DNA of 64,000 nucleotides from Candidatus Equimonas faecalis (GCA_018066245.1 JAGHRT010000006.1:1-64000); one strand, 5' to 3'; counted from the first letter of the stretch, positions 9,484-19,333 are shown. Program-made: numbers and translations. Notes: generated by a model not told the origin, from the sequence alone.

Positions 9484-12400
9484 ATGGCTTTTAAGAAAGA
9501 TAATAAGGTAAAGAGCAACTTCACCAAGATTACCATTGGCCTGGCTTCCCCCGAGGAGATACAGGAAAATTCCTACGGCGAGGTTCTGAAACCAGAAACC
9601 ATCAACTATCGCACCTATAAGCCCGAGCGCGATGGCTTGTTCTGTGAGCGCATCTTTGGTCCCACCAAGGACTACGAGTGCCATTGCGGCAAGTACAAGC
9701 GCATTCGCTATAAAGGTATCACCTGCGACCGTTGCGGCGTAGAAGTTACAGAGAAGAAGGTGCGTCGCGAGCGTGCAGGCCATATCGAATTGGTTGTGCC
9801 CGTGGCTCATATCTGGTATTTCCGCAGCCTTCCCAACAAGATAGGTTATGTGCTCGGTATTCCCACCAAGAAACTCGACAGCATTATCTATTACGAGCGC
9901 TATATCGTGCTGCAGGCCGGTGCCGCAGCCAATATAGAAGAGGGCGTGAAGGAGGGCGACCTCCTGTCCGAGGAAGAATACTGCGAGATTTGCGATAAAA
10001 TCTCCAAGGACAATGCTTACCTTGACGACAGCGACCCTAACAAGTTCATCGCCAAGATGGGTGCCGAGGCTCTGCTCTATCTCCTCAAGCGCGTGGATCT
10101 TGACCAACTCTCCTACGACCTGCGCGACCAGGCCAACACCGACGGTTCCGTACAGCGCAAGGCCGAGGCTTTGAAGCGCTTGCATGTCGTGGAGTCCTTC
10201 AGGGCATCGAAGGATCGCAACAAACCCGAGTGGATGATTATCAAGATTCTGCCCGTTACGCCTCCTGAACTTCGCCCCCTCGTTCCCTTGGACGGTGGCC
10301 GTTTCGCCACTTCCGACCTGAACGACCTCTACCGTCGTGTACTCATCCGCAATAATCGTCTGAAGCGCCTGCTTGAAATCAAGGCTCCCGAGGTCATTCT
10401 GCGCAACGAGAAGCGTATGTTGCAGGAGGCTGTGGACAGTCTCTTCGACAACAGTCGTAAGTCCAGTGCCGTCAAGAGCGATAGCAACCGCCCCCTCAAG
10501 TCCCTCTCCGATTCGCTGAAGGGCAAGCAGGGCCGTTTCCGTCAGAACCTCCTCGGTAAGCGCGTCGATTATTCCGCACGTTCCGTCATTGTGGTAGGCC
10601 CCGAACTCAACATGGGCGAGTGCGGCCTTCCCAAGCTTATGGCTGCCGAGCTCTACAAGCCCTTCATCATCCGCAAACTCATCGAACGCGGCATCGTGAA
10701 GACCACCAAAAGCGCCAAGAAGGTGGTGGATCGCAAGGAACCCATCATCTGGGACATCCTGGAGCACGTCATGAAAGGCCATCCCGTCCTGCTCAACCGT
10801 GCCCCTACGCTTCACCGCCTCGGCATTCAGGCCTTCCAGCCCAAAATGATAGAAGGCAAGGCCATCCAGCTCCATCCGCTGGCCTGTACGGCATTCAATG
10901 CCGACTTCGACGGCGACCAGATGGCCGTACACCTTCCCCTCAGCAACGAGGCCATCCTTGAGGCGCAGATACTGATGCTCCAGAGCCACAACATCCTCAA
11001 TCCTGCCAACGGCGAACCTGTTACCGTGCCTTCGCAGGATATGGTGCTTGGCCTGTACTACATCACAAAAATCCGTCCAGGAGCCAAAGGCAGCGGCCTG
11101 ACTTTCTACGGTCCCGAGGAAGCACTCATCGCTTTCAACGAAAAGCGTGTGGAAGTTCACGCCCCCGTCAAGGTGCTCGTAAACGACATCGACGAGAGCG
11201 GCTTGCCCATCCGCCATATCATCGAGACTTCCGTAGGCCGTGTCATCGTCAATGAAATCATCCCCAACGAGCTGGGCTTTGTCAATGAGGTCATTTCAAA
11301 GAAGTCGTTGAAGAAAATCATTACCCGCGTCATCAAGGCCGTGGGTATGGCTCGCGCCTGCACGTTCCTCGACGGCATCAAGAACCTCGGCTACCACAAG
11401 GCCTACGAAGGCGGCCTCTCCTTCAACCTCGGCGACATTATCATTCCCGAGGAAAAGAAGGACATTGTGAAGCGAGGCAACGATGAGGTGGATCAAATTA
11501 CGATGAACTACGGCATGGGCTTCATCACCGACAACGACCGTTACAACCAGGTGGTAAATACGTGGACGCACGTCGATAATGAACTCAAGGCTACGCTCAT
11601 GAAGCAGATGGCTGAGGCCGACCAGGGCTTCAATGCCGTGTACATGATGCTGGATTCCGGAGCCCGTGGCAGTGCCGACCAGATTAAGCAGTTGGCCGGT
11701 ATGCGCGGACTTATGGCCAAGCCCACCCGTTCAGGTAACGATAGCCGTGTAACCATTGAGAATCCTATTATCTCCAACTTTAAGGAGGGTATGTCCGTGC
11801 TGGAGTACTTCATCTCCACCCACGGTGCCCGTAAGGGTCTGGCCGACACCGCCTTGAAGACGGCAGATGCAGGTTACCTCACCCGCCGTTTGGTAGATGT
11901 CAGCCACGACGTCATCATTTCCGAGGAAGACTGTGGTACGCTCCGTGGCCTCGATTGTACAGCCCTGCGCAACGGCGACCACATCGTGGCCACACTGGGT
12001 GAGCGCATACTGGGCCGTGTGAGCGTCCACGACGTAATCAATCCCCACACGGGCAAACTCATCGTGGCCGCTGGCGAGGAAATCACCGAGACCGTGGCCG
12101 CCGAAATTGAGGCCAGCCCCATTGAGCACGTGGAAATACGTTCAGTGCTTACTTGCGAGAGCAAGCACGGCGTGTGCATGAAGTGCTATGGCCGCAACCT
12201 GGCCACCGCCAAGATGGTGCAGAAGGGCGAGGCCGTAGGCGTAATTGCCGCGCAGTCCATCGGTGAACCGGGTACACAGCTCACGCTCCGAACCTTCCAC
12301 GCCGGCGGTCTGGCCGGTAATGCCGCAGCCGTGGCCCAGATGAAGGCCGCCTGGAGCTGCCGTGTGGAATTTGCCGATTTGCGCACCGTTACTGCCGAGC

Positions 12401-13779
12401 GCGATGGCGAGCCCATACAGATAGTAGTCAGCCGTTTGACTGAGGCACGCTTCGTTGATGTCAAGACGGGCATCGTACTTTCCACCAAGGACGTACCTTA
12501 CGGCTCACGCCTCTATGTCAGCGACAAGCAGGAAGTCGATAAGGACACCGTGGTGGCCGAGTGGGACCCCTTCAACAACGTCATCGTTACAGAGGCCGCA
12601 GGTACGTTGAAGTTCGAGAACGTCGAGGAAGGCGTTACCTACAAGGTGGAAACCGACGAGGCCACCAACCTCTCCGAGCGCATCATCATTGAGCCCAAGG
12701 AGCGCACCAACCGCGTACCCACCGTCCATGTGCTTGACAAGACCGGTGAGGTAGTCCGTACCTACAACTTCCCCATTGGCGGCCACATCACCGTGGAGGA
12801 CGGCCAGGAAGTGAAGGCAGGCGATGTCCTCGTGAAGATAGCCCGCATCGTGGCCTCCGCCGGCGACATCACGGGCGGTCTGCCCCGCGTTACCGAGCTC
12901 TTTGAGGCTCGCAACCCCAGCAACCCCGCCATTGTCAGCGAAATCGACGGAACCATCACCATGGGCGACGTAAAGCGCACCAGCCGTGAGATTATCGTTA
13001 CCTCCAAGCTGGGCGAGCAGAAGAAGTACCTCGTGCCCCTCAACAAGCAGATACTCGTGCAGGATGGCGATGCCGTCCGTGCCGGTACGGCCCTTTCCGA
13101 CGGTATCATCACGCCGAGCGACATCCTCGACATCAAGGGTCCCACTGCCGTGCAGGAGTACATCGTCAATCAGGTGCAGGATGTCTATCGTCTGCAGGGC
13201 GTGGCCATCAACGACAAGCACTTCGAGGTTATCGTGCGCCAGATGATGCGCAAGGTTCTCGTAGTCGATCCGGGCGACACCCGCTTCCTCGAAGACCAGA
13301 TTGCCGACAAGCTGGAGTTTGCCGAGGAGAACGACCACATCTGGGGCAAGAAAGTGGTAATCGATGCCGGCGATTCCGAGGAACTGAAGCGCGGACAGAT
13401 TGTTACCGCCCGCAAGCTCCGCGATGAGAACTCCCAGCTCAAGCGCCGCGACCTCAAGCCTGTGGTAGTGCGCGATGCCGTACCAGCCACCTCCAAGCAG
13501 ATACTTCAGGGCATTACCCGTGCAGCCTTGCAGACCAAGTCGTTCATGAGTGCCGCCTCCTTCCAGGAGACCACGAAAGTGCTCAACGATGCCGCCATTT
13601 CCGGCAAGACCGACTTCCTCGAAGGCATGAAGGAGAACGTCATCTGTGGACACCTCATTCCTGCCGGTACAGGCTTGCGCGAGTTCAACAAGATTGTTGT
13701 GGGCGATGCCGAGGACTATGCCCGCACGACGCCAACCGCTCCCGACAACATCGGTACCTCCTATTCCAACGACATCTAA
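9484..13779 (+). CDS. rpoC: DNA-directed RNA polymerase subunit beta'
   Basis: A 1431-residue core subunit carrying the catalytic magnesium site NADFDGDQ at about residues 472-479. The N-terminal zinc site is CHCGKY...CDRCG at about 66-84. The bridge and trigger regions include [20 protein letters not shown] followed by HAGG, and a second zinc site uses C(11)...[13 protein letters not shown]. The 84-base gap after rpoB holds a perfect-arm palindrome ACTATAGA-A-TCTATAGT and further CTATAG words. A terminator follows at 13804. Confidence 0.99.
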   Translation: MAFKKDNKVKSNFTKITIGLASPEEIQENSYGEVLKPETINYRTYKPERDGLFCERIFGPTKDYECHCGKYKRIRYKGITCDRCGVEVTEKKVRRERAGHIELVVPVAHIWYFRSLPNKIGYVLGIPTKKLDSIIYYERYIVLQAGAAANIEEGVKEGDLLSEEEYCEICDKISKDNAYLDDSDPNKFIAKMGAEALLYLLKRVDLDQLSYDLRDQANTDGSVQRKAEALKRLHVVESFRASKDRNKPEWMIIKILPVTPPELRPLVPLDGGRFATSDLNDLYRRVLIRNNRLKRLLEIKAPEVILRNEKRMLQEAVDSLFDNSRKSSAVKSDSNRPLKSLSDSLKGKQGRFRQNLLGKRVDYSARSVIVVGPELNMGECGLPKLMAAELYKPFIIRKLIERGIVKTTKSAKKVVDRKEPIIWDILEHVMKGHPVLLNRAPTLHRLGIQAFQPKMIEGKAIQLHPLACTAFNADFDGDQMAVHLPLSNEAILEAQILMLQSHNILNPANGEPVTVPSQDMVLGLYYITKIRPGAKGSGLTFYGPEEALIAFNEKRVEVHAPVKVLVNDIDESGLPIRHIIETSVGRVIVNEIIPNELGFVNEVISKKSLKKIITRVIKAVGMARACTFLDGIKNLGYHKAYEGGLSFNLGDIIIPEEKKDIVKRGNDEVDQITMNYGMGFITDNDRYNQVVNTWTHVDNELKATLMKQMAEADQGFNAVYMMLDSGARGSADQIKQLAGMRGLMAKPTRSGNDSRVTIENPIISNFKEGMSVLEYFISTHGARKGLADTALKTADAGYLTRRLVDVSHDVIISEEDCGTLRGLDCTALRNGDHIVATLGERILGRVSVHDVINPHTGKLIVAAGEEITETVAAEIEASPIEHVEIRSVLTCESKHGVCMKCYGRNLATAKMVQKGEAVGVIAAQSIGEPGTQLTLRTFHAGGLAGNAAAVAQMKAAWSCRVEFADLRTVTAERDGEPIQIVVSRLTEARFVDVKTGIVLSTKDVPYGSRLYVSDKQEVDKDTVVAEWDPFNNVIVTEAAGTLKFENVEEGVTYKVETDEATNLSERIIIEPKERTNRVPTVHVLDKTGEVVRTYNFPIGGHITVEDGQEVKAGDVLVKIARIVASAGDITGGLPRVTELFEARNPSNPAIVSEIDGTITMGDVKRTSREIIVTSKLGEQKKYLVPLNKQILVQDGDAVRAGTALSDGIITPSDILDIKGPTAVQEYIVNQVQDVYRLQGVAINDKHFEVIVRQMMRKVLVVDPGDTRFLEDQIADKLEFAEENDHIWGKKVVIDAGDSEELKRGQIVTARKLRDENSQLKRRDLKPVVVRDAVPATSKQILQGITRAALQTKSFMSAASFQETTKVLNDAAISGKTDFLEGMKENVICGHLIPAGTGLREFNKIVVGDAEDYARTTPTAPDNIGTSYSNDI

Positions 13780-13803
13780 CGGGCTAGCCCCGACCACAAA
13801 GAA

Positions 13804-13847
13804 AAACGAGTGACGGCATGGTTCTCCATCCCGTTGCTCGTTTTTTT
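13804..13847 (+). terminator. Terminator of the rpoBC operon
   Basis: AAACGAG pairs with CTCGTTT, and the inner CGGCATGG pairs imperfectly with CCATCCCG. The stem is followed by a run of eight T. It lies 25 bases after the rpoC stop. Confidence 0.8.
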
Positions 13848-13867
13848 TGGCTTCCAACAATGGGAGA

Positions 13868-14340
13868 GTGAAGAGTACACGGTTGTCGCACCTGCGACCC
13901 TGCGGCAGAGCGACCGTAGGGAGCGCCGCCGTAGGTACGCCGCCCCCACATAATAGGACGACGCGCTATGACATACCCATTGCCGCATCACGACCGCAGG
14001 GACCGTATATCCCCGTAGGGATAGCACAAATGTAGGCAGGCATAAGGGCGTAGCCTGCAATGCCTGTTTACGGACGTGCGTTCATACGCCTGCCGTAGGT
14101 AGGCTGACATTTACGCGCGTGTGTAAAATAATATGGTTGATGCGGGTCGTTGTATCATTCCTACGTGATGCGTCTGGGCTTGACCGTGTAACCAGCCATT
14201 TATGGCTGGCTACTGTTGTATAATCCCTAACGGGATATCGGAGGGGCGTTATGGCAGAGCAATGGGCTGAAAGTCCCACGTTGTATAGCCTGCGGCAGAG
14301 CGACCGAAGGGAGCGCCGCCCTGGGTGTATGCCCATTTAT
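13868..14340. repeat. Intergenic repeat block A (short-hairpin mosaic)
   Basis: The block has no credible gene and consists of strings of short hairpins, for example GGGCTACGCCC-like, ATCCCTAACGGGAT-like and GCCTGCCGTAGGTAGGC. The segment 13868-14140 is, in reverse complement, closely similar over roughly 250 bases to 41390-41645 of this window, including GCCTACCTACGGCAGGC, GATGCGGCAATGGGT and the end GTCGCAGGTGCGACAACC. Related pieces recur at 37800-38060 and 62150-62560. It is probably a dispersed REP-like or non-autonomous element family. Confidence 0.7.
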
Positions 14341-14393
14341 TTGGTCGCCGCAACGCGGCAATGCGCATGTCATCCACTTTGGCACGGCGCTTA

Positions 14394-14431
14394 ACAAAAA
14401 GAAACCGCCCAGCCTTATGCCAGACGGTCTC
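14394..14431 (-). terminator. Terminator of the BspA-like/small acidic gene pair
   Basis: On the minus strand GAGACCGTCTGGC pairs with GGCTGGGCGGTTTC (several G-U pairs) around an ATAA loop and is followed by TTTTTGTT. It lies 18 bases after the stop of the small acidic gene. Confidence 0.65.
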
Positions 14432-14449
14432 TCATTGTAGAAAGGTTGT

Positions 14450-14638
14450 TTACATATCAGAGTCCCAGAAGCCGCCGGGGCTCCCACTTATGTCAGGATT
14501 GTCCATGTCCCCGTCAAGGAATCCGCCCATGCCGCCGCCCGTCGAGGGACTGCTCTGGTCGAAGTCGCTGAAGGCCAGGAACTGCGCCGCCTGCATGCCC
14601 ATACATTCGGCACACGGAGTGATATAGCGGCGTTTCAT
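14450..14638 (-). CDS. Small acidic protein, YxxPxxE/LxAxS family, coupled to a BspA-like gene
   Basis: A 62-residue protein whose ATG overlaps the TGA of the upstream BspA-like gene (ATGA), indicating translational coupling. The N-terminus KRRYITPCAE matches the Tyr-x-x-Pro-x-x-Glu pattern of the copies at 45-218 and 34471-34635. A hydrophobic stretch ending FLAFS follows, then a Gly/Asp-rich tail closing GGFWDSDM. It contains Cys residues near the N-terminus (CAECMGMQ). No known domain or standard signal peptide. The terminator at 14394 closes the unit. Function unknown. Confidence 0.75.
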   Translation of the reverse strand: MKRRYITPCAECMGMQAAQFLAFSDFDQSSPSTGGGMGGFLDGDMDNPDISGSPGGFWDSDM

Positions 14639-16833
14639 CGTACAATGACTTTCTTTCCGTTCGTAATGTATAGGCCACTCTTGGGCTGTACTTGCGTGCG
14701 GCCCTGCAGGTCGTAGTAGGGAGCGGAGGCATTGCCCTCACCCTTCACTACGCCGATGAGGCCTTCCGTGTCCATGTCGTCGGTGGCAACCTTTATGTTG
14801 AGCTGGCGTGCGGCAGCCACGCCGCCTTCCTTCTGGAAATAAGCGCGGAAGGGGTCATTACCCACCGTGGCCGTCTCCACGAATGAAGCGCCGTTGGCAT
14901 CGAGGGCATAGCCCGTGCAGTCGTCGGCCGTGGTGTCGTAGTTGCCCGTGAAAGTGAAGGCTCCCTTCTTCAGCGTAGGCATGTCAGTCATGGGCAGGTC
15001 CACGTTGCTGGCACGGAAGGTTATGCTCTGCCCTTGCAGGTGACCCTGTCCCATCGTTTCGCCGGGGAAGGCAATGAGGTAAGGCACGTTGGCCTCCATG
15101 CGTCCGTCGAGCGTAGAGGTGAAGAACACCGACTCGCTGCTGGCGCTCACGAAGCGGCGCAGCCAGAAGTTGCCCTGCGATCCCAGCGTGATGGGAGCCA
15201 GATAGCCCGCAGAGCTGGCAATATAGTCCGTAGGCTCGAAGGGCAGCACGATAGTCTCCCATCCGCTCTTGCCGTTGGCCCAGACGGAAGGGTTGTGGAC
15301 ATATTCCACTCTGTCTGCCGAGATGGGGCGGATAGCGTTGTAAACACAGTTGTCCGTCAGCTTAATGCTGGAAGCCTCACCCGTCTCGATGTTTACCACA
15401 TTATCACCTGAAAGCTCGTCGCCTGTATAAATATAATACAGGCAGTTGGGGTTCATGCCTTCCTTAATTTTGCTAATTGAGAGGCTGGGGTCAATGCCGT
15501 CGCTGAAAAGGACGGAAGAGGCGTTCATTTTATCCACGCTGGCCATATCGGCAGCATAGGTATCGGCGGTCGGCCTGATGGTCAAAATGGCATCGGGCAT
15601 CTCCCAAAAAGTGTAACCTTTCCATTCGGACTTATAAGCGGAAATGCTTCCTGCAGGGACATATATCATTTTATTGCCGTCAATAGAGCCAAATAAAGCG
15701 GGCGGCCAATTAGGTTTGCAAATTATGGCTTTGAGACTTGTGCAACCAGAGAAGGCACCGTAATCTATGAAATTAACGCCGCTTCCAATGATGACGGAGG
15801 TTAGCTCGCTGAAATCTTTGAAGGCATTCTCGTCTATCCTAATCACACTGTTAGGGATGATGACGGAGGTGATATTTTCCAAACGGGTTCTAATCGCCGT
15901 TTCACAACCATCTGCATAAATCAGTTTTTTTAAGCCAGTGCAATTTTCAAAGACAGAACTGTCTATGCTCGACAGGCCGCTTCCGATGGTTACGGAGGTC
16001 AGGCAGAGACAATTATGAAAGGCATCGTTGCCTATGCTCTCCACAGAGCTAGGGATAGTTATTGAGGTCAGGCCGAGGCAACCATGGAAGGCATCGTTGC
16101 CTATGCTCGTCACACTGTTAGGGATAGTTATGGAAGTCAGACCGTCGCGTTCACTGAAGGCTTCGTTGCCTATGCTCGTCACACTGTTAGGGATAGTTGT
16201 ATTATTGCATCCTTCTATAAGCGTATTGCTTGCTGTCTCAATAATGGCATTGCAGTCGTTGCGGCTGTCGTAATGCGTGTTACCGCTGTCCACGGTGATG
16301 GAGGCCAGGCCGTCGCAGTCACAGAATACATAGTTTCCTAAACTCGTCACGCTGCTTGGAATGGTGACGGATGTCAGGCCGGTGCAACCATAGAAGACGC
16401 CGTCTCCTATGCTCGTTACGCCGTCGGTGATGGTGATGGAGGTCAGGCCGAAGCAACCACGGAAGGCATGGTTTTCTATACTCTCCACGCTGTTAGGGAT
16501 AGTGATGGAGGACAGTTTGCTGCAATTAAAAAAGGCAAATTCTCCTATGCTCGTCACGCCGTTGGCGATGGTGATGGAGGTCATATTGCTGCTACCATAG
16601 AAGGCATTGCTTCCTATGCCCGTCACTTTATAAGTTACTTCTTCATACGAAACGGTGCTTGGAATGCTAACTTCACCGGAGTAGGAATTCGGGTGCCCGT
16701 TATGAATTACTGAAACCTCATCACTGTTGATTTTGTTGTAATAAATACCATCCACCTCAAAATCATAGGCGGAAACCATCTGCGGCATTATCATACCGAT
16801 TGCCGCAAAAAGGATAATAAGTTTTTTGGTCAT
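14635..16833 (-). CDS. BspA-like leucine-rich repeat (LRR_5) surface protein 1
   Basis: A 732-residue secreted protein. Residues 1-22 form a signal peptide (MTKKLIILFAAIGMIMPQMVSA). About 12 BspA/Treponema-type LRR_5 repeats of the form TSITIPNSVTSIGNDAFHGC cover residues about 50-385. A C-terminal region of unknown fold follows and ends DLQGRTQVQPKSGLYITNGK plus KVIVR, a short sorting-like tail shared with its paralogues. Such proteins bind host proteins or other cells in oral and gut Bacteroidales, but the ligand here is unknown. The repeats are very similar at DNA level (16020-16200), inviting slippage. Its stop overlaps the small acidic gene. Upstream lies the structured block 16877-17086. 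Confidence 0.9.
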   Translation of the reverse strand: MTKKLIILFAAIGMIMPQMVSAYDFEVDGIYYNKINSDEVSVIHNGHPNSYSGEVSIPSTVSYEEVTYKVTGIGSNAFYGSSNMTSITIANGVTSIGEFAFFNCSKLSSITIPNSVESIENHAFRGCFGLTSITITDGVTSIGDGVFYGCTGLTSVTIPSSVTSLGNYVFCDCDGLASITVDSGNTHYDSRNDCNAIIETASNTLIEGCNNTTIPNSVTSIGNEAFSERDGLTSITIPNSVTSIGNDAFHGCLGLTSITIPSSVESIGNDAFHNCLCLTSVTIGSGLSSIDSSVFENCTGLKKLIYADGCETAIRTRLENITSVIIPNSVIRIDENAFKDFSELTSVIIGSGVNFIDYGAFSGCTSLKAIICKPNWPPALFGSIDGNKMIYVPAGSISAYKSEWKGYTFWEMPDAILTIRPTADTYAADMASVDKMNASSVLFSDGIDPSLSISKIKEGMNPNCLYYIYTGDELSGDNVVNIETGEASSIKLTDNCVYNAIRPISADRVEYVHNPSVWANGKSGWETIVLPFEPTDYIASSAGYLAPITLGSQGNFWLRRFVSASSESVFFTSTLDGRMEANVPYLIAFPGETMGQGHLQGQSITFRASNVDLPMTDMPTLKKGAFTFTGNYDTTADDCTGYALDANGASFVETATVGNDPFRAYFQKEGGVAAARQLNIKVATDDMDTEGLIGVVKGEGNASAPYYDLQGRTQVQPKSGLYITNGKKVIVR

Positions 16834-16876
16834 TTTGTGAGTAAATTAAAAAGGTCGGAACCATTCCTTCTGCTTA

Positions 16877-17086
16877 TTCTACTCACGGGTACGACCAAGA
16901 ACCTTTAGGACAATAAGCACAGATAGTTCACGCCCTATAGAGGGCATGAGCTTTAGTCTGTCTTGTCCTATTCTTGAATTTGGTCGTTTCGCGAGTAGAA
17001 GAACAAGAGCTCAACGCTCAAGCGATATGTATGCTGGGAACGGATGCTGCCCTCAAGTTAGTAATGAGTGAATTGAGGGTGAGCGT
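16877..17086. ncRNA. Structured RNA candidate upstream of BspA-like gene 1
   Basis: Six nested helices form a long irregular rod: TTCTACTC/GAGTAGAA (16877/16993), ACGACCAA/TTGGTCGT (16891/16980), AGGACAA/TTGTCCT (16907/16963), ACAGA/TCTGT, AGTTCA/TGAGCT and GCCCT/AGGGC with an ATAG loop. Next to it, ACGCTCA/TGAGCGT encloses CCCTCAA/TTGAGGG (17015-17086). The strand cannot be told from base pairing alone. It could be the leader of the BspA gene (44 bases away, minus strand) or an independent RNA. The rod shape recalls 6S RNA, but no family-specific sequence was recognised. Confidence 0.4.
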
Positions 17087-17191
17087 GCGCCTCCTGGAGA
17101 CGCGCCGTCCGGAAGATTTAAGTCAGGCTCATTGGCGTAAGGGATTTAAAGGGTGAAACATATTTGTTTATTCGTAGATGTTCTAAAAGGG

Positions 17192-17224
17192 CTACAGGTT
17201 GTAGAACGAGCGGAAGGCGCGGAT
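17192..17224 (-). pseudogene. Remnant of the 3' end of an M18 aminopeptidase gene
   Basis: Read on the minus strand this piece gives IRAFRSFYNL and a stop, nearly the same as the last residues (IKAFRTFYNL) of the intact M18 gene at 17951-19234. The DNA match is only partial beyond GGTTGTAGAA, so the copy is old. The same frame has a stop just upstream. The kinase-like gene lies between the remnant and the intact gene, as if foreign DNA or a diverged second copy had been inserted at the 3' end of the peptidase gene. Confidence 0.5.
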
Positions 17225-17279
17225 GGGTTACATCGTTGTATTTGTGGGTATTAAGGTGATAGAGGGGGAGGTGAAGGGT

Positions 17280-17894
17280 TTAATCGTTATTGGTCAAGAC
17301 TTCAAAGTCTGCGTCAACGACAAAAATAGAGCCTAGTGTATTCTTCAACACATTGCGGGGGCGCAAGTCTTTAATTTTTATTTCCCCGTTTGAAAATTCG
17401 GCATCACCACATAAAGTGAAGCCTAAAGCCTCCATGTAATCCAAGATTTCGCCGTGGGTGGCATAGGTGGCGTTGGCGACATAATCTTGCCGTAAGATGG
17501 GATAAACGCTACGATTTCCAAATCCTGTGAAGCCTACAAGCTCATACTTCGTTTGAGGAAATATAGCGTTATGCATCAATAGCCTCCTGAATAGGTGGGA
17601 AATGCTTTGGCTCGTAATAAGGTTGTTAATCTTAATGACCGTATGGGAAGTCTCGTCGAAGTACACTTCATTCTCAATGCCGCTGGGATAAGGCATCCCC
17701 AGTTTCAGCACTTCGGAATAGGGAATCCATAGACCGAGCTCAATAGCCAAATCTTCCGCTTTTATGTTTGAAAGGGCTATTTCGCTTCGTTGGGGTATCT
17801 CTCCGCTATTTCTCGGTGCATCTGCTGCGCTCTCTGCAATTCGACTTTGTAATCGAGCTTCAAACTCTTCGATGCTGCAATTTCCTGTAGGCAT
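17280..17894 (-). CDS. Kinase-like protein resembling the polyvalent-protein kinase domain of mobile elements; N-terminus uncertain
   Basis: A 204-residue reading frame. From about residue 45 it reads as a compact kinase-like fold: VIKINN (possible ATP-binding Lys), HGEILDYMEALGF, then IKIKDLRPRNVL (position of the catalytic loop) and IFVVDADFEV (position of the DFG motif). This resembles the putative kinase domain of polyvalent proteins carried by phages and conjugative elements, from memory of the family. The first 40 residues look unlike protein, whereas the overlapping frame at 17777-17935 looks better, so a frameshift may have split one longer gene. It is lower in GC than its neighbours and stands beside an M18 gene remnant, both signs of transfer. 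Confidence 0.5.
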   Translation of the reverse strand: MPTGNCSIEEFEARLQSRIAESAADAPRNSGEIPQRSEIALSNIKAEDLAIELGLWIPYSEVLKLGMPYPSGIENEVYFDETSHTVIKINNLITSQSISHLFRRLLMHNAIFPQTKYELVGFTGFGNRSVYPILRQDYVANATYATHGEILDYMEALGFTLCGDAEFSNGEIKIKDLRPRNVLKNTLGSIFVVDADFEVLTNND

Positions 17895-17935
17895 TTTTCG
17901 GTGGTTATGCGGTGAAATTCGTTAAAGTATGTCAT
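17777..17935 (-). CDS. 52-residue frame overlapping the kinase-like gene (possible true N-terminus or separate small protein)
   Basis: Starts at the ATG 17933-17935 and reads MTYFNEFHRITTEKCLQEIA, then a charged helical stretch ending EIAERYPNEAK before TAG. The composition is that of a normal helical protein, unlike the N-terminal 40 residues of the kinase frame it overlaps. In the kinase frame, sense sequence continues immediately after this stop (ALSNIKAEDLAIELG). The simplest reading is a single frameshift near 17776-17780 in a once continuous gene. Two separate overlapping genes remain possible. Confidence 0.45.
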   Translation of the reverse strand: MTYFNEFHRITTEKCLQEIAASKSLKLDYKVELQRAQQMHREIAERYPNEAK

Positions 17936-17950
17936 TGGTGATGCTAAAGT

Positions 17951-19234
17951 TTAGAGGTTGTAGAAAGTCCTGAAAGCTTTGATGCAGTATTCGTGGTCGG
18001 CGCAGGAGCCCGTTTCGCGGCAGGAGTGCATGGCCCAGATGGGGTTGCCCATATCTACGCCACGGAGGGGGAGGGACGAGGCGAGGATGTTGCCGAGGGT
18101 GCTGCCGCCGGCTACGTCGCTGTGGTTGACGAAGCGCTGGCAGGGCACGCCGGCTTTCTCGCAGATGCTGGCGAATACGGCGGCGGAGACGGCGTCGCTG
18201 GCGTATTTCTGGGCCGCATTGAACTTGATGACGGGGCCGCCGCCCATCACGGGATGGTTGGTGGGGTCCATCTTCTCGGGATAGTTGGGGTGCCAGGCGT
18301 GGGCGTTGTCGGCGCTTATCATAAAGGCGTGTTCCACGGCACGGGCGTAGTCGTCGAAGGTGCCGCCCTGGAGCGTGACGATGCGCTGGAGGAGCGTGGC
18401 GAGGAAGGGAGAGCCGGCGCCCTGCTTGGTTTGCGACCCCGTCTCCTCGTTGTCGAAGATGGCCAGTATCTGCGTGGTGCCGGGGGCGGCATCGGCAGAG
18501 AGGAGGGCTTCAAGGCCGGCGTGTACCATGGAGAGGTCGTCGAGACGGCCGCTGCTGATGAACTCGGCGTTGAGGCCTACGCGGGTGGCCGGCGTGGTGT
18601 CGTAGAGATAGAGGTCGAAGTCGAGGATGTCGGCTTGGTCGCAGCCGATTTCGGCTGCGATGAGGGGAAGGAGGGCGGGGGCGCTCTTGTCCATCTGTGC
18701 GGCGAACACGGGGAGCATATCCTTCTGGCGGGAGAGCTTCACGCCGTCGTTTACCTGACGGTTGAAATGGATGGCCAGGTTGGGGATGGTGAGTAGGGGG
18801 CGCTGGATGTGGAGGAGGCGTGTAGCGGGGTGCAGAGGGTCGTCGGTACGCACGATGACGCGGCCGGCGAGGGAGAGGGGCCGGTCGAACCATGTGGAGA
18901 GGATAGGCCCGCCATAGACCTCGGTGTTGAGGCGCACCACGCCGCCTTCGCCGTGCATCTCTGCCGCAGGCTTGATGCGGAAGGTGGGGGAATCGCAATG
19001 GGCGCAAACGATGTGGAAACCGGCTTCGGAAAGCGGTTTGCTACCTATGCGCAGGGCGTAGAGCGAGGAGTCGTTCTTGGTGAAAAACACGGTGTCGCCG
19101 GCCTTGAGTGCGGGCATGGCGGCGGTGGCGTCGAGAGCGCGGAAGCCTGCGGCCTCCAGGCGCTGACGCAGCGTCTGCACGGCCAGAAAATTGACCGGTG
19201 ATGCGTTGAGGAAAGAAATGAGGGAGTTTATCAT
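17951..19234 (-). CDS. M18 family aminopeptidase
   Basis: A 427-residue zinc-dependent cytosolic aminopeptidase (family M18, as yeast aminopeptidase I and E. coli-type aspartyl aminopeptidase), likely removing N-terminal acidic or neutral residues. Metal and catalytic motifs are visible: HCDSPTFRIKP at about residue 80, FDNEETGS at about 260, YPEKMDPTNHPVMGGGPVIK and NHSDVAGGSTLG near the C-terminus. It ends IKAFRTFYNL. The length is normal for the family. The short kinase-like gene follows 16 bases downstream of its stop if the ATG at 17935 is used. Confidence 0.93.
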   Translation of the reverse strand: MINSLISFLNASPVNFLAVQTLRQRLEAAGFRALDATAAMPALKAGDTVFFTKNDSSLYALRIGSKPLSEAGFHIVCAHCDSPTFRIKPAAEMHGEGGVVRLNTEVYGGPILSTWFDRPLSLAGRVIVRTDDPLHPATRLLHIQRPLLTIPNLAIHFNRQVNDGVKLSRQKDMLPVFAAQMDKSAPALLPLIAAEIGCDQADILDFDLYLYDTTPATRVGLNAEFISSGRLDDLSMVHAGLEALLSADAAPGTTQILAIFDNEETGSQTKQGAGSPFLATLLQRIVTLQGGTFDDYARAVEHAFMISADNAHAWHPNYPEKMDPTNHPVMGGGPVIKFNAAQKYASDAVSAAVFASICEKAGVPCQRFVNHSDVAGGSTLGNILASSLPLRGVDMGNPIWAMHSCRETGSCADHEYCIKAFRTFYNL

Positions 19235-19333
19235 AGTAGGGAAAAAGATTCACGGCCCGTCAAAGCTACCTTCGGTGCTTTGCTACCCCTCCCCGACAGG
19301 GAGGAGTGGCGCGTCTTGTGCATACTTCGTAAC

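Noticed and set aside
9343-11217. A 624-residue minus-strand open frame opposite rpoC
   Set aside because: Shadow frame of a highly conserved gene. No start context or recognisable domain. The same applies to 12505-13860 (minus) and 923-2068 (minus).
16877-17000. Invertible promoter with flanking inverted repeats
   Set aside because: The arms are imperfect and the DNA between them is itself paired throughout, which fits an RNA hairpin better than an invertible segment. No invertase is nearby.
16974-17156. 60-residue plus-strand ORF
   Set aside because: Half of it lies in the rod-shaped RNA candidate, and no homologous pattern or start signal is visible.
17993-18796. 267-residue Gly-rich plus-strand frame opposite the M18 gene
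   Set aside because: Composition is that of an antisense frame. The M18 gene on the minus strand has clear metal-site motifs.
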